DNA of 33,363 nt from Nitrospinota bacterium (GTDB lineage: Bacteria; Nitrospinota_A; UBA7883; JACRGQ01), in assembly GCA_016200345.1 (NCBI GenBank), contig JACQEX010000059.1, positions 1-33,363 of the forward strand, given 5' to 3'. Of the stretch, positions 1-8,397 are shown piece by piece. The position numbers and the translations under genes are program-made. How positions within the stretch are numbered: position 1 is the first letter of the stretch; every line of letters starts with the position of its first letter. Under the pieces are notes generated by a model, which saw only the letters and a program-made list of their open reading frames with translations, had not been told where the DNA came from and made no database searches.

Positions 1-1
1 A

Positions 2-250
2 ATGGCGCGCGGGGCCAGAAAAAAGTTGGGCGCGGACTACGGCCTCTCGACCACCGGCGTCGCCGGGCCGGGCGGCGGGACGAAAGAAAAACCGGCGGGG
101 CTTGTGTATATAGCCGTTTCGTCCGTCAAAGGTGAGATTGTAAGGCGCCTCATGTTTGGCGGGGAAAGGGAGGTAATCCGCGAGAGAAGCAGTTTCGAGG
201 CGCTTTTTTTGCTCTTCCAATCATTAACCGTTGATGAAAGGGGCCGATAA
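2..250 (+). CDS. cinA: CinA C-terminal domain (nicotinamide-nucleotide amidase), 5'-truncated by window edge
   Basis: Only the last 82 residues are in the window. They carry the stretch TTGVAGPGGGTKEKPAGLVY, which matches the conserved C-terminal part of CinA/PncC. This domain deamidates nicotinamide mononucleotide to nicotinate mononucleotide in pyridine-nucleotide salvage. The ATG at base 2 is almost certainly an internal methionine, because the family's domain is about 160 residues and starts well upstream. Full CinA also has an N-terminal MoCF-like domain; whether it is present cannot be seen here. The stop is 17 bases before ccmA, so the two may be co-transcribed. Confidence 0.85.
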   Translation: MARGARKKLGADYGLSTTGVAGPGGGTKEKPAGLVYIAVSSVKGEIVRRLMFGGEREVIRERSSFEALFLLFQSLTVDERGR

Positions 251-267
251 GGGGATAATCACTCCTT

Positions 268-972
268 ATGTATAAGGGAAGGATAGAGTGTAGCGGGGTC
301 GGCAAAAAATACGGCGACTTCACCGCCTTAAAAAATGTTGACCTCCTGATTGAGGCGGGGGACTTCCTCGTCCTCTTCGGCCCGAACGGCGCCGGGAAAA
401 CAACGCTGTTAAAAATCCTGTGCGGAATGACGCGCCCGACCTCCGGCGTCGCGAAGGTGGGCGGGGCCGATTCGCACTCCCCCGAAATACGCGGGAAAAT
501 CGGGGTGATATCGCACAAAAGCTATCTTTACGACTCGCTCACCGCGTTTGAAAACCTGGAGTTTTACGGCCAAATGTACGGCCTGGAAAACCCGAGGGCG
601 CGCGCTGGGGAGTTGCTTGAAACCGTGGAGCTGGCCCAGAGAAAGGACGACATGGTGCGCTCTTTTTCGCGCGGCATGACACAGCGGCTTTCCATCGCGC
701 GCGCGCTCGTGGCCGACCCGGATTTTATTTTTTTGGACGAGCCTTTCACAGGGCTTGACCACCATTCGGCGGTCGCGTTCCAAGCCCTTCTGTCCGCCCT
801 GCACAAGCGCGGCAAGACCGTGCTGATGATTACGCACGACATACCGCTTGGCGTCGCCGCCTCCACCCGCGTGGCGATTCTTAAAAACGGGCGGAAGGTG
901 TTCGACGAAAAGACGGACGGCCTGGGTGGCGACAAGTTTATGAAAACTTACCTCGAGGTGGCGGGGAAATGA
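268..972 (+). CDS. ccmA: Heme exporter ATP-binding protein CcmA
   Basis: This 234-residue ABC ATPase energises the CcmABCD machinery that releases heme-loaded CcmE for cytochrome c maturation at the inner membrane. Walker A is GPNGAGKTT (residues 38-46), the ABC signature lies in FSRGMTQRLSI (133-143), Walker B is FIFLDEP (153-159) and the switch histidine follows in ITHD (near 190). Many ABC ATPases share these motifs, so the assignment rests mainly on the ccmB, ccmD and ccmC genes directly downstream. Its stop overlaps the ccmB start by four bases (ATGA), which suggests translational coupling. Confidence 0.88.
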   Translation: MYKGRIECSGVGKKYGDFTALKNVDLLIEAGDFLVLFGPNGAGKTTLLKILCGMTRPTSGVAKVGGADSHSPEIRGKIGVISHKSYLYDSLTAFENLEFYGQMYGLENPRARAGELLETVELAQRKDDMVRSFSRGMTQRLSIARALVADPDFIFLDEPFTGLDHHSAVAFQALLSALHKRGKTVLMITHDIPLGVAASTRVAILKNGRKVFDEKTDGLGGDKFMKTYLEVAGK

Positions 973-1652
973 AAAACACGCTTTTGTCGGCGCGCGCCGT
1001 TTTGATGAAGGATTTGCGGACCGAGTGGCGCACGCGCGAGTTTTTGGGGCACACCTTCATGTTCGCCCTTCTTGTGATAGTGATATTTAATTTTGCGTTC
1101 AAAATCAACCCGCAAAACGCGCCCGGCTTCGCCTCTGGCATACTTTGGATTTCGTTTCTTTTTGCCGGGACGCTCGGACTTGGGCGCTCCTTTTTGGTGG
1201 AAAAGGAAAACGACTGCATACAGGGGCTGGCCCTTTCGCCGGTGGATCGCACCGCGATTTTTTTGGCGAAGTTCGCGGGGAACCTAATTTTTCTTTTGAT
1301 AATACAGGTGATTGTCGTTCCGGCCTTCATCGTGCTTTACAACGTGAACGTGATGGAAAATTTTTTCATGCAGTGCCTTGTTTTCCTTTTGGGGGACGTG
1401 GGGTTTATGACGCTTGGGACGCTTATCGCCGCCATGTCCGTGAACCTAAAGGCGCGGGAGATACTTTTGCCCGTCCTGCTCCTTCCGTTGCTAACGCCGT
1501 TGCTTATATTTGCCGCGTCGGCCACCGCGTCGCTCGTCGGCGGGGACGACCCGTCGGCGTACCTCGGCAGGATCAGGTTGCTTGCGGCTTTTGACGTGAT
1601 ATTTTTTGTTGTGTCATTGCTGGTCTTTGAATATATCATGGACGAATTATGA
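969..1652 (+). CDS. ccmB: Heme exporter membrane protein CcmB
   Basis: A 227-residue polytopic inner-membrane protein of the length usual for CcmB, the permease partner of CcmA. About six hydrophobic segments are visible; the first follows the charged stretch KDLRTEWRTREF, which is typical of CcmB N-termini. The conserved-looking early motif LGRSFLVEKENDCIQGL sits between the second and third segments. The start overlaps ccmA and the stop overlaps ccmD by ATGA junctions, so the operon is continuous. No frameshift or truncation is seen. Confidence 0.88.
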   Translation: MKNTLLSARAVLMKDLRTEWRTREFLGHTFMFALLVIVIFNFAFKINPQNAPGFASGILWISFLFAGTLGLGRSFLVEKENDCIQGLALSPVDRTAIFLAKFAGNLIFLLIIQVIVVPAFIVLYNVNVMENFFMQCLVFLLGDVGFMTLGTLIAAMSVNLKAREILLPVLLLPLLTPLLIFAASATASLVGGDDPSAYLGRIRLLAAFDVIFFVVSLLVFEYIMDEL

Positions 1653-1780
1653 TTTATTTGTTTTCGGCCTTCGGGATTATCTGGCTTGCTTTGTTCGCGT
1701 ACATTTTCCTTATTGACAGGAAATGCGCGGATTTGGAAAAAGAAATTGCAAATCTTGGAAAAAATTCTAAGGCTGGCTGA
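1649..1780 (+). CDS. ccmD: CcmD family small membrane protein
   Basis: A 43-residue reading frame between ccmB and ccmC. It encodes one N-terminal membrane helix (residues 2-22, MIYLFSAFGIIWLALFAYIF) followed by a charged cytoplasmic tail, DRKCADLEKEIANLGKN. That is the usual CcmD layout: one helix, then a basic and acidic amphipathic tail. CcmD binds CcmC and CcmE and is needed to release holo-CcmE from the complex. The ATG overlaps the ccmB stop (ATGA) and its 3' end overlaps the ccmC start region. Its size makes it easy to miss; position and topology are the evidence, since sequence conservation in this family is low. Confidence 0.8.
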   Translation: MIYLFSAFGIIWLALFAYIFLIDRKCADLEKEIANLGKNSKAG

Positions 1781-2459
1781 CCACAGGCTCGTTCGCACGG
1801 GCCTCGTCCTCGCCTCCGCCGTTTTGATGACGGCGGCGTTGTATCTTTCGCTTGTGTGGGCCCCCGAGGCCGTGGGCGAGACGGACGTGTACAGGATAAT
1901 ATTTTTCCACGTGCCGACGGCCATCATGTCCTACCTCGCCTTTTTTATCGTGTTCGCCGCCAGCGCCGCGTACCTTTGGAAAGGGGAGCTTTTATTCGAC
2001 CGCGTCGCAAGGGTCGGGGGCGAGCTAGGCGTTCTCTTTTGCTCGTTGATGCTTTTGACCGGCATGATATGGGGCAAGCAAAGATGGGGCGCGTGGTGGC
2101 TTTGGGAGCCGCGCCTTACGACGGCCCTTATACTCTTGGTGATATACGCAGGATATCTTGCGCTTCGAAACGTGGTGGACAACCAGATAACGCGCGCGCG
2201 ATACGCGGCGGTTTTTGGGATAATCGGGTTCATTGACGTGCCGATCGTCCACTTCGCGATAAAGATGTGGGGCAACATCATGCACCCCGTCGTCATTAAA
2301 TCGGCCTCGGACACCGGGATGTCGCCGGAAATGACCGTTGCGCTCCGCGTCGGCATGCTCGCCTTCCTCGCCCTTTTTGCGACGGTGTTTTTGCTTAGGT
2401 TTAGGCTGGAAAATCTTTCCGCCCGCGTTTCCTCGCTTCGCGCGTCGTCCGGAGACTGA
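1755..2459 (+). CDS. ccmC: Heme transporter/handling protein CcmC
   Basis: About 234 residues with six predicted membrane helices. CcmC presents heme to CcmE in the periplasm. The signature tryptophan-rich loop is WGAWWLWEPRLT, with Glu where many homologues have Asp. Candidate heme-ligand histidines lie in IFFHVP and PIVHFAIKMW, flanking that loop as expected. The start is uncertain: TTG at 1755 gives a usual-length N-terminus and overlaps ccmD by 26 bases; TTG at 1746 and ATG at 1686 are alternatives in the same frame. The ATG would overlap ccmD by 95 bases and add an unusual polar extension, so it is less likely. The downstream HD-domain gene follows closely. Confidence 0.85.
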   Translation: MEKILRLADHRLVRTGLVLASAVLMTAALYLSLVWAPEAVGETDVYRIIFFHVPTAIMSYLAFFIVFAASAAYLWKGELLFDRVARVGGELGVLFCSLMLLTGMIWGKQRWGAWWLWEPRLTTALILLVIYAGYLALRNVVDNQITRARYAAVFGIIGFIDVPIVHFAIKMWGNIMHPVVIKSASDTGMSPEMTVALRVGMLAFLALFATVFLLRFRLENLSARVSSLRASSGD

Positions 2460-2475
2460 CAATGCTGGCAAGATC

Positions 2476-3327
2476 ATGACGTTGGCGCGCTCGGCGGAAC
2501 AAACAACCGGTTTTTCGGAAGGCGGACAGGCGGACGACACGCACGTACAAAGCGCGCGCGTAACCGCCAACATCGTCGAGACCATAGAGCCGGCCCTTGG
2601 CGCGCATTGCAAAAGGGTGGCGATGCTGGCAAAAATAATCGGCGCCAAGATGGGGCTGGGACGGCAGGAGCTTGTGAATTTGGAGATTGCCGGCCTGTTG
2701 CACGACATGGGAAAGCTGTCCATCCCGCCCCAGTTCAAGGACGTGCCGTTTGCAAGGCTGGACGAACACGTCGCGGAGGAGGTGAACGTCCACACCGTTT
2801 TTACAAGGTCGCTTCTTGCCTTCTGTCCGGCGTACTCCGAGGCGGGGGTTATCATTAGGAGTCACCTGGAGCATCTGGACGGAACGGGCCATCCCGACGG
2901 ACTGGCGGAGGAAAATATTCCGGTCGGCTCCAAAATATTGGGGGTCGCAAACGCCTTTGACGAGCTAATCCAGCACCGGTTTTTCACGCTGGAGGTTTTC
3001 ACGTCGGAGACGATGAAGGAGGTGTTCGCGTTTTCCCATTTGAAAAAATATGCCGGCAAACATTTTGACCGCGGAATAGTGGAGATTCTTGAAAAAGAGG
3101 TTGTCGGCACGATTCACGACACCAGGGTGGAGTCCGTGACCGTTGAAAGGCTGGAGGTAGGCATGATAACTTCCACGGACATCGTCACAAAAGACGGCGA
3201 GCTTTTAATAGCCGCCGGCGTAATGCTTAACCAGCCCCAGCTTCTGCGAATAAGAACCTATTACAATTTGGGGATGCTGGGGCGCAACGTGTCGGTGTCC
3301 GTACAGAAGGCGGTCAAGTTTAAATAG
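2476..3327 (+). CDS. Divergent HD-GYP-type phosphodiesterase domain protein
   Basis: A 283-residue protein with an HD-GYP-like domain at about residues 30-210 and a C-terminal segment (225-260) of the kind that often follows HD-GYP domains. The HD pair is in LLHDMGK (H76-D77), with further histidines at H44, H106 and H130. The signature is HLEHLDGTGHPDGL rather than the canonical HHExxDGxGYPxGL: the second His of HHE is Leu and Tyr of GYP is His. HD-GYP enzymes hydrolyse cyclic di-GMP; the loss of one metal-ligand position leaves catalysis here doubtful. It may be a sensor or a variant enzyme. The ATG at 2476 is chosen because upstream in-frame codons overlap ccmC; no strong ribosome-binding site precedes it. 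Confidence 0.75.
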   Translation: MTLARSAEQTTGFSEGGQADDTHVQSARVTANIVETIEPALGAHCKRVAMLAKIIGAKMGLGRQELVNLEIAGLLHDMGKLSIPPQFKDVPFARLDEHVAEEVNVHTVFTRSLLAFCPAYSEAGVIIRSHLEHLDGTGHPDGLAEENIPVGSKILGVANAFDELIQHRFFTLEVFTSETMKEVFAFSHLKKYAGKHFDRGIVEILEKEVVGTIHDTRVESVTVERLEVGMITSTDIVTKDGELLIAAGVMLNQPQLLRIRTYYNLGMLGRNVSVSVQKAVKFK

Positions 3328-3336
3328 GGGGTGGTT

Positions 3337-3588
3337 ATGTCCGAGGCGGAAAAAGTCGTGAGGGAGGCCGAGGCGATAAGGGGGGATTTGCTGGGTTGGA
3401 AAGAATCCGGCAACTACACCGGCCCGCAACTGCGCGAGTTAAACACCATCGTCAACAACATGATTATCAGCCTGACGATGATAAAGAACCATAAATCCGA
3501 GATGCAGATGCACGTCGACGTCTTTCTGCCGAGGGAAATGGAAAAGGCCAGGAAGCTTCTCTCCCGCCTCGAAAACAAACAACCCTAA
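3337..3588 (+). CDS. Small helical protein of unknown function
   Basis: An 83-residue soluble protein predicted almost entirely helical and charged, with no cysteines and no membrane segment. I do not recognise the family. It starts nine bases after the HD-GYP-like gene, with a good ribosome-binding site (AGGGGG, five bases before the ATG at 3337), so the two genes are very likely one transcript. A GTG at 3331 is in frame but lies inside that ribosome-binding site. A partner or regulatory subunit role for the HD-domain protein is possible, but rests on adjacency alone. Confidence 0.65.
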   Translation: MSEAEKVVREAEAIRGDLLGWKESGNYTGPQLRELNTIVNNMIISLTMIKNHKSEMQMHVDVFLPREMEKARKLLSRLENKQP

Positions 3589-3600
3589 ATTTTTAGAGTT

Positions 3601-3750
3601 AACCGCCAAGTCGCCAAGAAGAGAAAAGAATAAACCACGAAATTCACGAAAGAACACGAAAGGGTTGTTTTTTTGTTTGCTAAAACCAACCATCCTTTTT
3701 TCGTGCCTTTTCGTGCTTTTCGTGGTTTGCCTTTTCGCCTTCGCGGTCAT
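3601..3750. repeat. TTTCGTG inverted-repeat element between convergent genes (copy 1)
   Basis: The left side holds short repeats of the form ACCACGAAA, TTCACGAAA and AACACGAAA (about 3632-3662). The right side holds the complement, TTTCGTG units ending in TTTTCGTGGTTT (about 3694-3728). An outer pair, ACCGCCAAG...GAAAAG against CTTTTCGCC...GCGGT, extends the symmetry. It lies exactly between the 3' ends of a plus-strand and a minus-strand gene. A transcript from either side would form a long imperfect hairpin, so it may act as a bidirectional terminator. A related copy lies at 31093-31189. Confidence 0.7.
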
Positions 3751-3796
3751 CCCTGCCCATCTTGCGGGCCGAAGGGGCTTCGCGTGATAATTTGGT

Positions 3797-6223
3797 TCAG
3801 AAAAGGGGGCGGGGTTCCGGGTTGGCGAAAGTCTTTACCGACATCTTTCCGTCTTTCACCATCAGCGAGACGTCCCCCTCGTCCTGCGTCTGCAATATTT
3901 CCAGATTCGCGTCGTGAAGGGCTTGCATTGTTTTTTTCGCCGGCATCCTATATCGGTTTAGTTTTCCCACGCTGATCACCGCGATTTTCGGCGAGACCGC
4001 CAGTAAAAAGGCGGGGGTCGTGGAGGTGCCGGAGCCGTGGTGGCCCACGTGGAGCACCTCCGCCTTTGGAACGGCGTTTTTTTTCATCAGAAAATTTTCG
4101 GTCTCTTTTTCGCAGTCGGCGGGAAGAAGCGCTGTTCTCCCCTCCGTGGCAAGGAGTATCATCAGGGAAATGTTGTTGTTCTTTGCGTTGGGGTGCTCTT
4201 TTATAAATTCCACGGAAGGATGTATAACGGAAAAATCCGCGACGCCAGAGAGCGGAAGGCGCATGCCGGCGTGGAGGCCAAACCTCGGGATGTCCGCCTC
4301 GTCCGCAATCGCCCGTAGCGCCGAAAGCGCCTTGTGCGGCTCGCCGTTGTCCATATACCGCGCGACCTTTATCCCCTTCATCACGGAAAAAAGTCCGCCC
4401 ACGTGGTCCATGTCCCCGTGCGTGGCTATCACCGCGTCCAGTTTTTTTATTCCAAGCCTTCTTAGCTCCGGCAAAATCACAATTTCGCCGAGGTCGTAGT
4501 CGCCTATCCTCACGCCGCCGTCTATCAAAATATTTTTCCCGTCCTTAAGCATGATTAGGGTGCTGTCCCCCTGCCCCACGTCGATAATCCTGACCTCCGA
4601 AAATGTCCTTTCTGCGGGCCAGTAGAAGGCGAGGAGGGCCGCGATAAGAACCACAGCCGACGACGCGAAAAGGCGCGACCGAAAAACCCAAAGAAAAAAA
4701 ACCGCGTAAAACAAGGCCGAGAGCCACATTGCGGGCGGGGGGCCGGAAAAGGACAAAAGTTTGGAAGAGCCAAAAAAACCGGCCGTGAACTCTATGCCGG
4801 AAAAAGCGACTGACGAGGCCCAGGCAACTGCGGAGCCAAGCGGCTCCCATAAATTTCCGAGGGCGTGAGCGACAAAGACGGAGGGCACCGCGAACATGGC
4901 TATCGGGACGGCGATAATGTTGGCCGGAACGGAAAACGCGTTCACTTCGTTAAATGTGCGCATAAGAAGCGGCGCCGTTACAAACGCAAGGAGAATGGAG
5001 ATTTTGGCTACATCCCAAAAAAATTCCGCCGTTTTCGAGAATGCGTCTCGCTTTTCCAAGAGTCCGTCCAAAGGTTCCGCTTTGCCCCTTCCCCTTAGCA
5101 ACATAAGGGCGATGGCCGTCACCGCCGTGTAGGACATAAGGAACGAAAAGCTGGAGAGCGCGCGCGGATCCAAAAGAAGGATTGCAATAGCGGACACGGC
5201 AAGGGAATTGATTATCTCCCCCTCCCTTCCAAAAATCATGGAGAGGAAAAAAATCGTCGCCATAATTCCGGCCCTTCTGGAGGGGATGTTCGCGCCCGTC
5301 ACAAGCACGTAGAGAACCACGGCAAGGATGCAAAAGAGCGCGGCCCATTTTCTGTGCGCGCCCGATTGCGTCCACTCCGGTCGGAGAAGGTAAAACAGGT
5401 AAAAAAAGAAGGCGTAAAAAATTAAATATGAGAACGCGCTTATGAAGCCGACGTGCAGGCCGGCAACGGCCAAAAGATGCGCTAGGCCGGATGAGGAGTA
5501 GGCCCGTTTTTCCCTTGGAGTAAGTGCGCCCCTTGTTCCGATAGTCATGGCGGATGCCGAGGCAGACTCGACCTTCGGGTATTCCCTCACGATAAAATCG
5601 CGGATGTTTCGCCTAAGCCTTTCGGCTGTTGAGAGGGGTCTCCAGGCTCCGGCCTCGGAGATAATGGAAAGCGAATCCTTTTTTGAAAGATTTGTCACCA
5701 CGGTTATGCCGGACTCCCTGTAATATTCCTCCTTGTCGAACCCGCCGAAATTTTTGAACCCTATGACAGGTTTTAGGTAGGCGTTGGAAAGCAAAACCCT
5801 GTCGCCCGGAATCGGAGGCATGGCGTTGTAATAAAGTCCCACTTGCACCAAACCCGAGGCCTTTTGTCCGTTTAGTTTTTCGACGGAGAGAGCAAACCGC
5901 CCGCCCCGTTTGTAATATTCAATCGGCCCTTTTACGATTCCCTCGACCTCGCACTTTCTTATCGGCACCATTCTGTTTACGTGGTCGGGCGCGTTCAAGG
6001 CGGCGTTTGAAAAAGAGATGCTCAACAATCCCGCGACGGCGAAAATGGGAATTAGCGGTTTTCTGGAGATTTGAATCGGGGCGAGCGCGACAATTAAAAC
6101 CGAGACGCCCGTAAGAATGGTAACTAGCAATGGGTTAGGGAATCCCAAACCGCCGACGACAATTCCGGCGACGACGGCCAGCGCGAAGTATAATGACGGA
6201 AGACGAAGCAACTCCCCATTCAT
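3797..6223 (-). CDS. comEC: DNA internalization competence protein ComEC/Rec2
   Basis: An 808-residue inner-membrane protein with the full ComEC domain order: an N-terminal membrane and DUF4131-type region, a central multi-helix Competence domain (containing GLAHLLAVAGLHVG near residue 240), and a C-terminal metallo-beta-lactamase-like domain from about 540. The last domain has DVGQGDSTLI, the metal-site motif THGDMDHVGG (601-610) and GHHGS (727-731). ComEC carries single-stranded DNA across the inner membrane during natural transformation, and its lactamase-like domain is thought to be a nuclease. It lies 36 bases downstream of a secreted phosphoesterase gene. No frameshift or missing metal ligand is seen, so the protein looks functional. 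A pilus retraction ATPase and PilC are encoded elsewhere in the window. Confidence 0.93.
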   Translation of the reverse strand: MNGELLRLPSLYFALAVVAGIVVGGLGFPNPLLVTILTGVSVLIVALAPIQISRKPLIPIFAVAGLLSISFSNAALNAPDHVNRMVPIRKCEVEGIVKGPIEYYKRGGRFALSVEKLNGQKASGLVQVGLYYNAMPPIPGDRVLLSNAYLKPVIGFKNFGGFDKEEYYRESGITVVTNLSKKDSLSIISEAGAWRPLSTAERLRRNIRDFIVREYPKVESASASAMTIGTRGALTPREKRAYSSSGLAHLLAVAGLHVGFISAFSYLIFYAFFFYLFYLLRPEWTQSGAHRKWAALFCILAVVLYVLVTGANIPSRRAGIMATIFFLSMIFGREGEIINSLAVSAIAILLLDPRALSSFSFLMSYTAVTAIALMLLRGRGKAEPLDGLLEKRDAFSKTAEFFWDVAKISILLAFVTAPLLMRTFNEVNAFSVPANIIAVPIAMFAVPSVFVAHALGNLWEPLGSAVAWASSVAFSGIEFTAGFFGSSKLLSFSGPPPAMWLSALFYAVFFLWVFRSRLFASSAVVLIAALLAFYWPAERTFSEVRIIDVGQGDSTLIMLKDGKNILIDGGVRIGDYDLGEIVILPELRRLGIKKLDAVIATHGDMDHVGGLFSVMKGIKVARYMDNGEPHKALSALRAIADEADIPRFGLHAGMRLPLSGVADFSVIHPSVEFIKEHPNAKNNNISLMILLATEGRTALLPADCEKETENFLMKKNAVPKAEVLHVGHHGSGTSTTPAFLLAVSPKIAVISVGKLNRYRMPAKKTMQALHDANLEILQTQDEGDVSLMVKDGKMSVKTFANPEPRPLF

Positions 6224-6259
6224 GGCAAAAATTCTACCCCGAAAAGGAGTATTTTGTGA

Positions 6260-7609
6260 CTAGCGGGAGAGGTCGAGGGTTTTGGAAAGGTCCCCGGCGA
6301 GTTTGCGTTCTCCGCCAAGCGGTTTTAAGGCGAACCGTTTTTCAATCAGCTTCAATATAGAGGTGGAGTCGTAGACGGTGTGGTCAACATAACCGTTTTT
6401 TGCGAACGGCGAAATAATAACGGCGGGCACGCGGTTTCCTGGGCCCCATTTGTCCCCCTTTGGCGGTGCGACGTGGTCCCAAAATCCGCCGTTTTCGTCG
6501 TAGGTCAGAATAATCACCGTGTCTGCCCACGCCTTGCTGTTTTTAACTGTGGAGACGATTTCGTCTATCTCCCTGTCGCCGTTGTCCACCGTTCCCATGC
6601 CGGGGTGCATGCTTAGGTTGTCGCCCGGTTTATAAAAGGCCACCTGCGGGAGTTTGTCTTCGTGGATGTCTTTTATTAAATCTTCCCTGTCGGCGAGGTT
6701 CTTTTTGAAGCAGGCCGAGCCGTGCTTGCACGATTTGAAATACAAAAACGGCTGGTGGTGCGGGGAGAAGCGCGTCGGCTTGTCGTCCCACGCGTAGGTT
6801 ATGTCCTTCAGCGCCATTTTCCAGCCCTGCGAGTACCATTTCCACGAGACGGATTTTTTCGTAAGCCTGTCGCCGATTGTCGGGGCGGACTGCGGGGGTA
6901 GAATCGGCGCGGTTTCCGTGTTGTAGGCTCCGGGCCATTCCGGCAACATGGTGTTGACCGCGTATCCGTCCGGCGTAACAAGCCCGTCGGCAAAACGGGT
7001 TGGGTCGTCCACGTGCGAGGCGATTATCGAGGGGCGCGCCTTTTTATGAACCGGCGGCGCCGCCGAGACAAGCCACATATGGTTTAAAAAGGAGCCGCCG
7101 AACGCGCCCATAAAAAATTTGTCGCAAAGCGTGTACTCCTTGGCGTATTTCCAAAGCGCGCTGTTTTCGTTTGAGTGGTACCCCATGACAAGCCCCTTGG
7201 CCTTGGCTCCGGCGAATTGGACGAAGCGGTTGTTAAGCCCGCCGTTTATCTGGAACTGGTTTTGATAAAACCTGTGGACCGGGTTTGGAAGGAGCTCGGT
7301 GCGGGGGAAGAGCGCGTCCAGGCTGAACGGCTCGTTTTCCACCGACGACGGGGTCAAGGCGTCGTTCCCCTTGATGGGCGGAAGGGCCAGACGCGCGTAC
7401 TCCTCCCCCTTTGCGTCAATCTGTTTGGCGAATGTGGCGCCGGAGGCCGTGTCGGCCCCCGGGAACCCGTACATCATGTTGTCGAAGCTACGGTTCTCAA
7501 TATACATAACGACGATATGGTTGATTTTTTTAATGGGGTCGCTCGCCTCCGCGCGCGCGGTCATGGCGGACACGAGCGCCAAAAACAAAAGCAAAAACCG
7601 TTTTTTCAT
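6260..7609 (-). CDS. Secreted phosphoesterase (acid phosphatase / phospholipase C-like, PF04185 family)
   Basis: A 449-residue protein with a clear signal peptide (MKKRFLLLFLALVSAMTARA, cut probably after residue 20 or 22). Family motifs are HIVVMYIENRSFDNM near the N-terminus, where ENRSFD holds metal and nucleophile positions, a central GGSFLNHMWLVSAAPP, and a C-terminal ITYDENGGFWDHVAPP. These fit the AcpA/phospholipase C superfamily, which releases phosphate from phosphomonoesters or phosphodiesters outside the cytoplasm. Substrate cannot be told from sequence. The start at 7609 puts the signal peptide first; the frame stays open upstream, but that part is Pro/Arg-rich and lies within truA. 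GGGGG directly precedes the ATG. It shares a 32-base divergent promoter space with truA. Confidence 0.85.
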   Translation of the reverse strand: MKKRFLLLFLALVSAMTARAEASDPIKKINHIVVMYIENRSFDNMMYGFPGADTASGATFAKQIDAKGEEYARLALPPIKGNDALTPSSVENEPFSLDALFPRTELLPNPVHRFYQNQFQINGGLNNRFVQFAGAKAKGLVMGYHSNENSALWKYAKEYTLCDKFFMGAFGGSFLNHMWLVSAAPPVHKKARPSIIASHVDDPTRFADGLVTPDGYAVNTMLPEWPGAYNTETAPILPPQSAPTIGDRLTKKSVSWKWYSQGWKMALKDITYAWDDKPTRFSPHHQPFLYFKSCKHGSACFKKNLADREDLIKDIHEDKLPQVAFYKPGDNLSMHPGMGTVDNGDREIDEIVSTVKNSKAWADTVIILTYDENGGFWDHVAPPKGDKWGPGNRVPAVIISPFAKNGYVDHTVYDSTSILKLIEKRFALKPLGGERKLAGDLSKTLDLSR

Positions 7610-7627
7610 CCCCCGATTGTAACCCGG

Positions 7628-7635
7628 TTTATAAT
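7628..7635. promoter_or_regulatory. Overlapping divergent -10 elements between truA and the phosphoesterase gene
   Basis: TATAAT (7630-7635) reads toward truA and its complement gives TATAAA toward the phosphoesterase gene, in an intergenic space of only 32 bases. For truA the hexamer ends six bases before the ATG at 7642, so a transcript from it would have little or no leader; no ribosome-binding site precedes that ATG. The -35 boxes are weak on both strands, so this is a tentative assignment. Confidence 0.4.
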
Positions 7636-7641
7636 GCGTGG

Positions 7642-8397
7642 ATGGAAAAAAAGAGCCATCCGTTGCGGAACATAAAGTTGACGCTGGAGTTCGACGGCAC
7701 AGACTACATGGGGTGGCAGTTTCAGGCGAAGGGGGCGACGGTCCAAAGCGTGCTTGAGGACGCGGTGCAGAGGATATTGGGGAAACGCGCGCCAATCGTG
7801 GCCTCCGGCAGGACGGACTCGGGGGTGCACGTGCTGGCGCAGGTCGCAAGCGTAAGGGGGCATTTTCCTCTGGACGACAAGGGGTTGCAACGCGCGCTTA
7901 ACGCCATGCTCCCGCCGCAGATAGCGGTGACAAAGGCGGAGACGATGCCGCCGAATTTCCACGCGCTGAAGGACGCCAAGTGGAAAAAATACCGATACGT
8001 GGTCTACAACTCGGAGGTGAAAAGCCCGATGTTGCACAGGACCTCGTGGCACATCATTGCCCCGCTTAAGATAAGCGACATGAGGAGGGCCGCCGCGGCG
8101 CTGGTGGGAAAAAAAGACTTCGCCTCTTTCATGGGGTCTAATAGTTCCGTAAAAACCTCAATAAGGAATATAATCTCTCTTGACGTGAAAAAACGAGGCA
8201 AAATGGTGTTCATCGAGGTTACGGCGAACGGTTTTTTGCGACAGATGGTGCGCAACATAGCCGGGACGCTCGTCGAAATGGGCAGGGGCCGCATAAGGCC
8301 GGAGGCCATGAAGGAGATACTTGATGCGAAGGACAGAAGGAAGGCCGGGCCCACGGCTCCCCCGCAGGGGCTTTTTTTGGTGGAGGTCGGTTACTAA
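7642..8397 (+). CDS. truA: tRNA pseudouridine synthase A
   Basis: A 251-residue TruA, which converts uridines 38-40 of the tRNA anticodon stem-loop to pseudouridine. The catalytic motif is GRTDSGVHVLAQV, with D59 the expected nucleophile. FDGTDYMGWQ near the N-terminus and NGFLRQMVRN in the second half are further family motifs. Length is normal. The stop overlaps the trpE start (TAATG), starting a five-gene run truA-trpE-gpsA-larB-larC with almost no gaps. There is no Shine-Dalgarno-like sequence before the ATG. Confidence 0.95.
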   Translation: MEKKSHPLRNIKLTLEFDGTDYMGWQFQAKGATVQSVLEDAVQRILGKRAPIVASGRTDSGVHVLAQVASVRGHFPLDDKGLQRALNAMLPPQIAVTKAETMPPNFHALKDAKWKKYRYVVYNSEVKSPMLHRTSWHIIAPLKISDMRRAAAALVGKKDFASFMGSNSSVKTSIRNIISLDVKKRGKMVFIEVTANGFLRQMVRNIAGTLVEMGRGRIRPEAMKEILDAKDRRKAGPTAPPQGLFLVEVGY

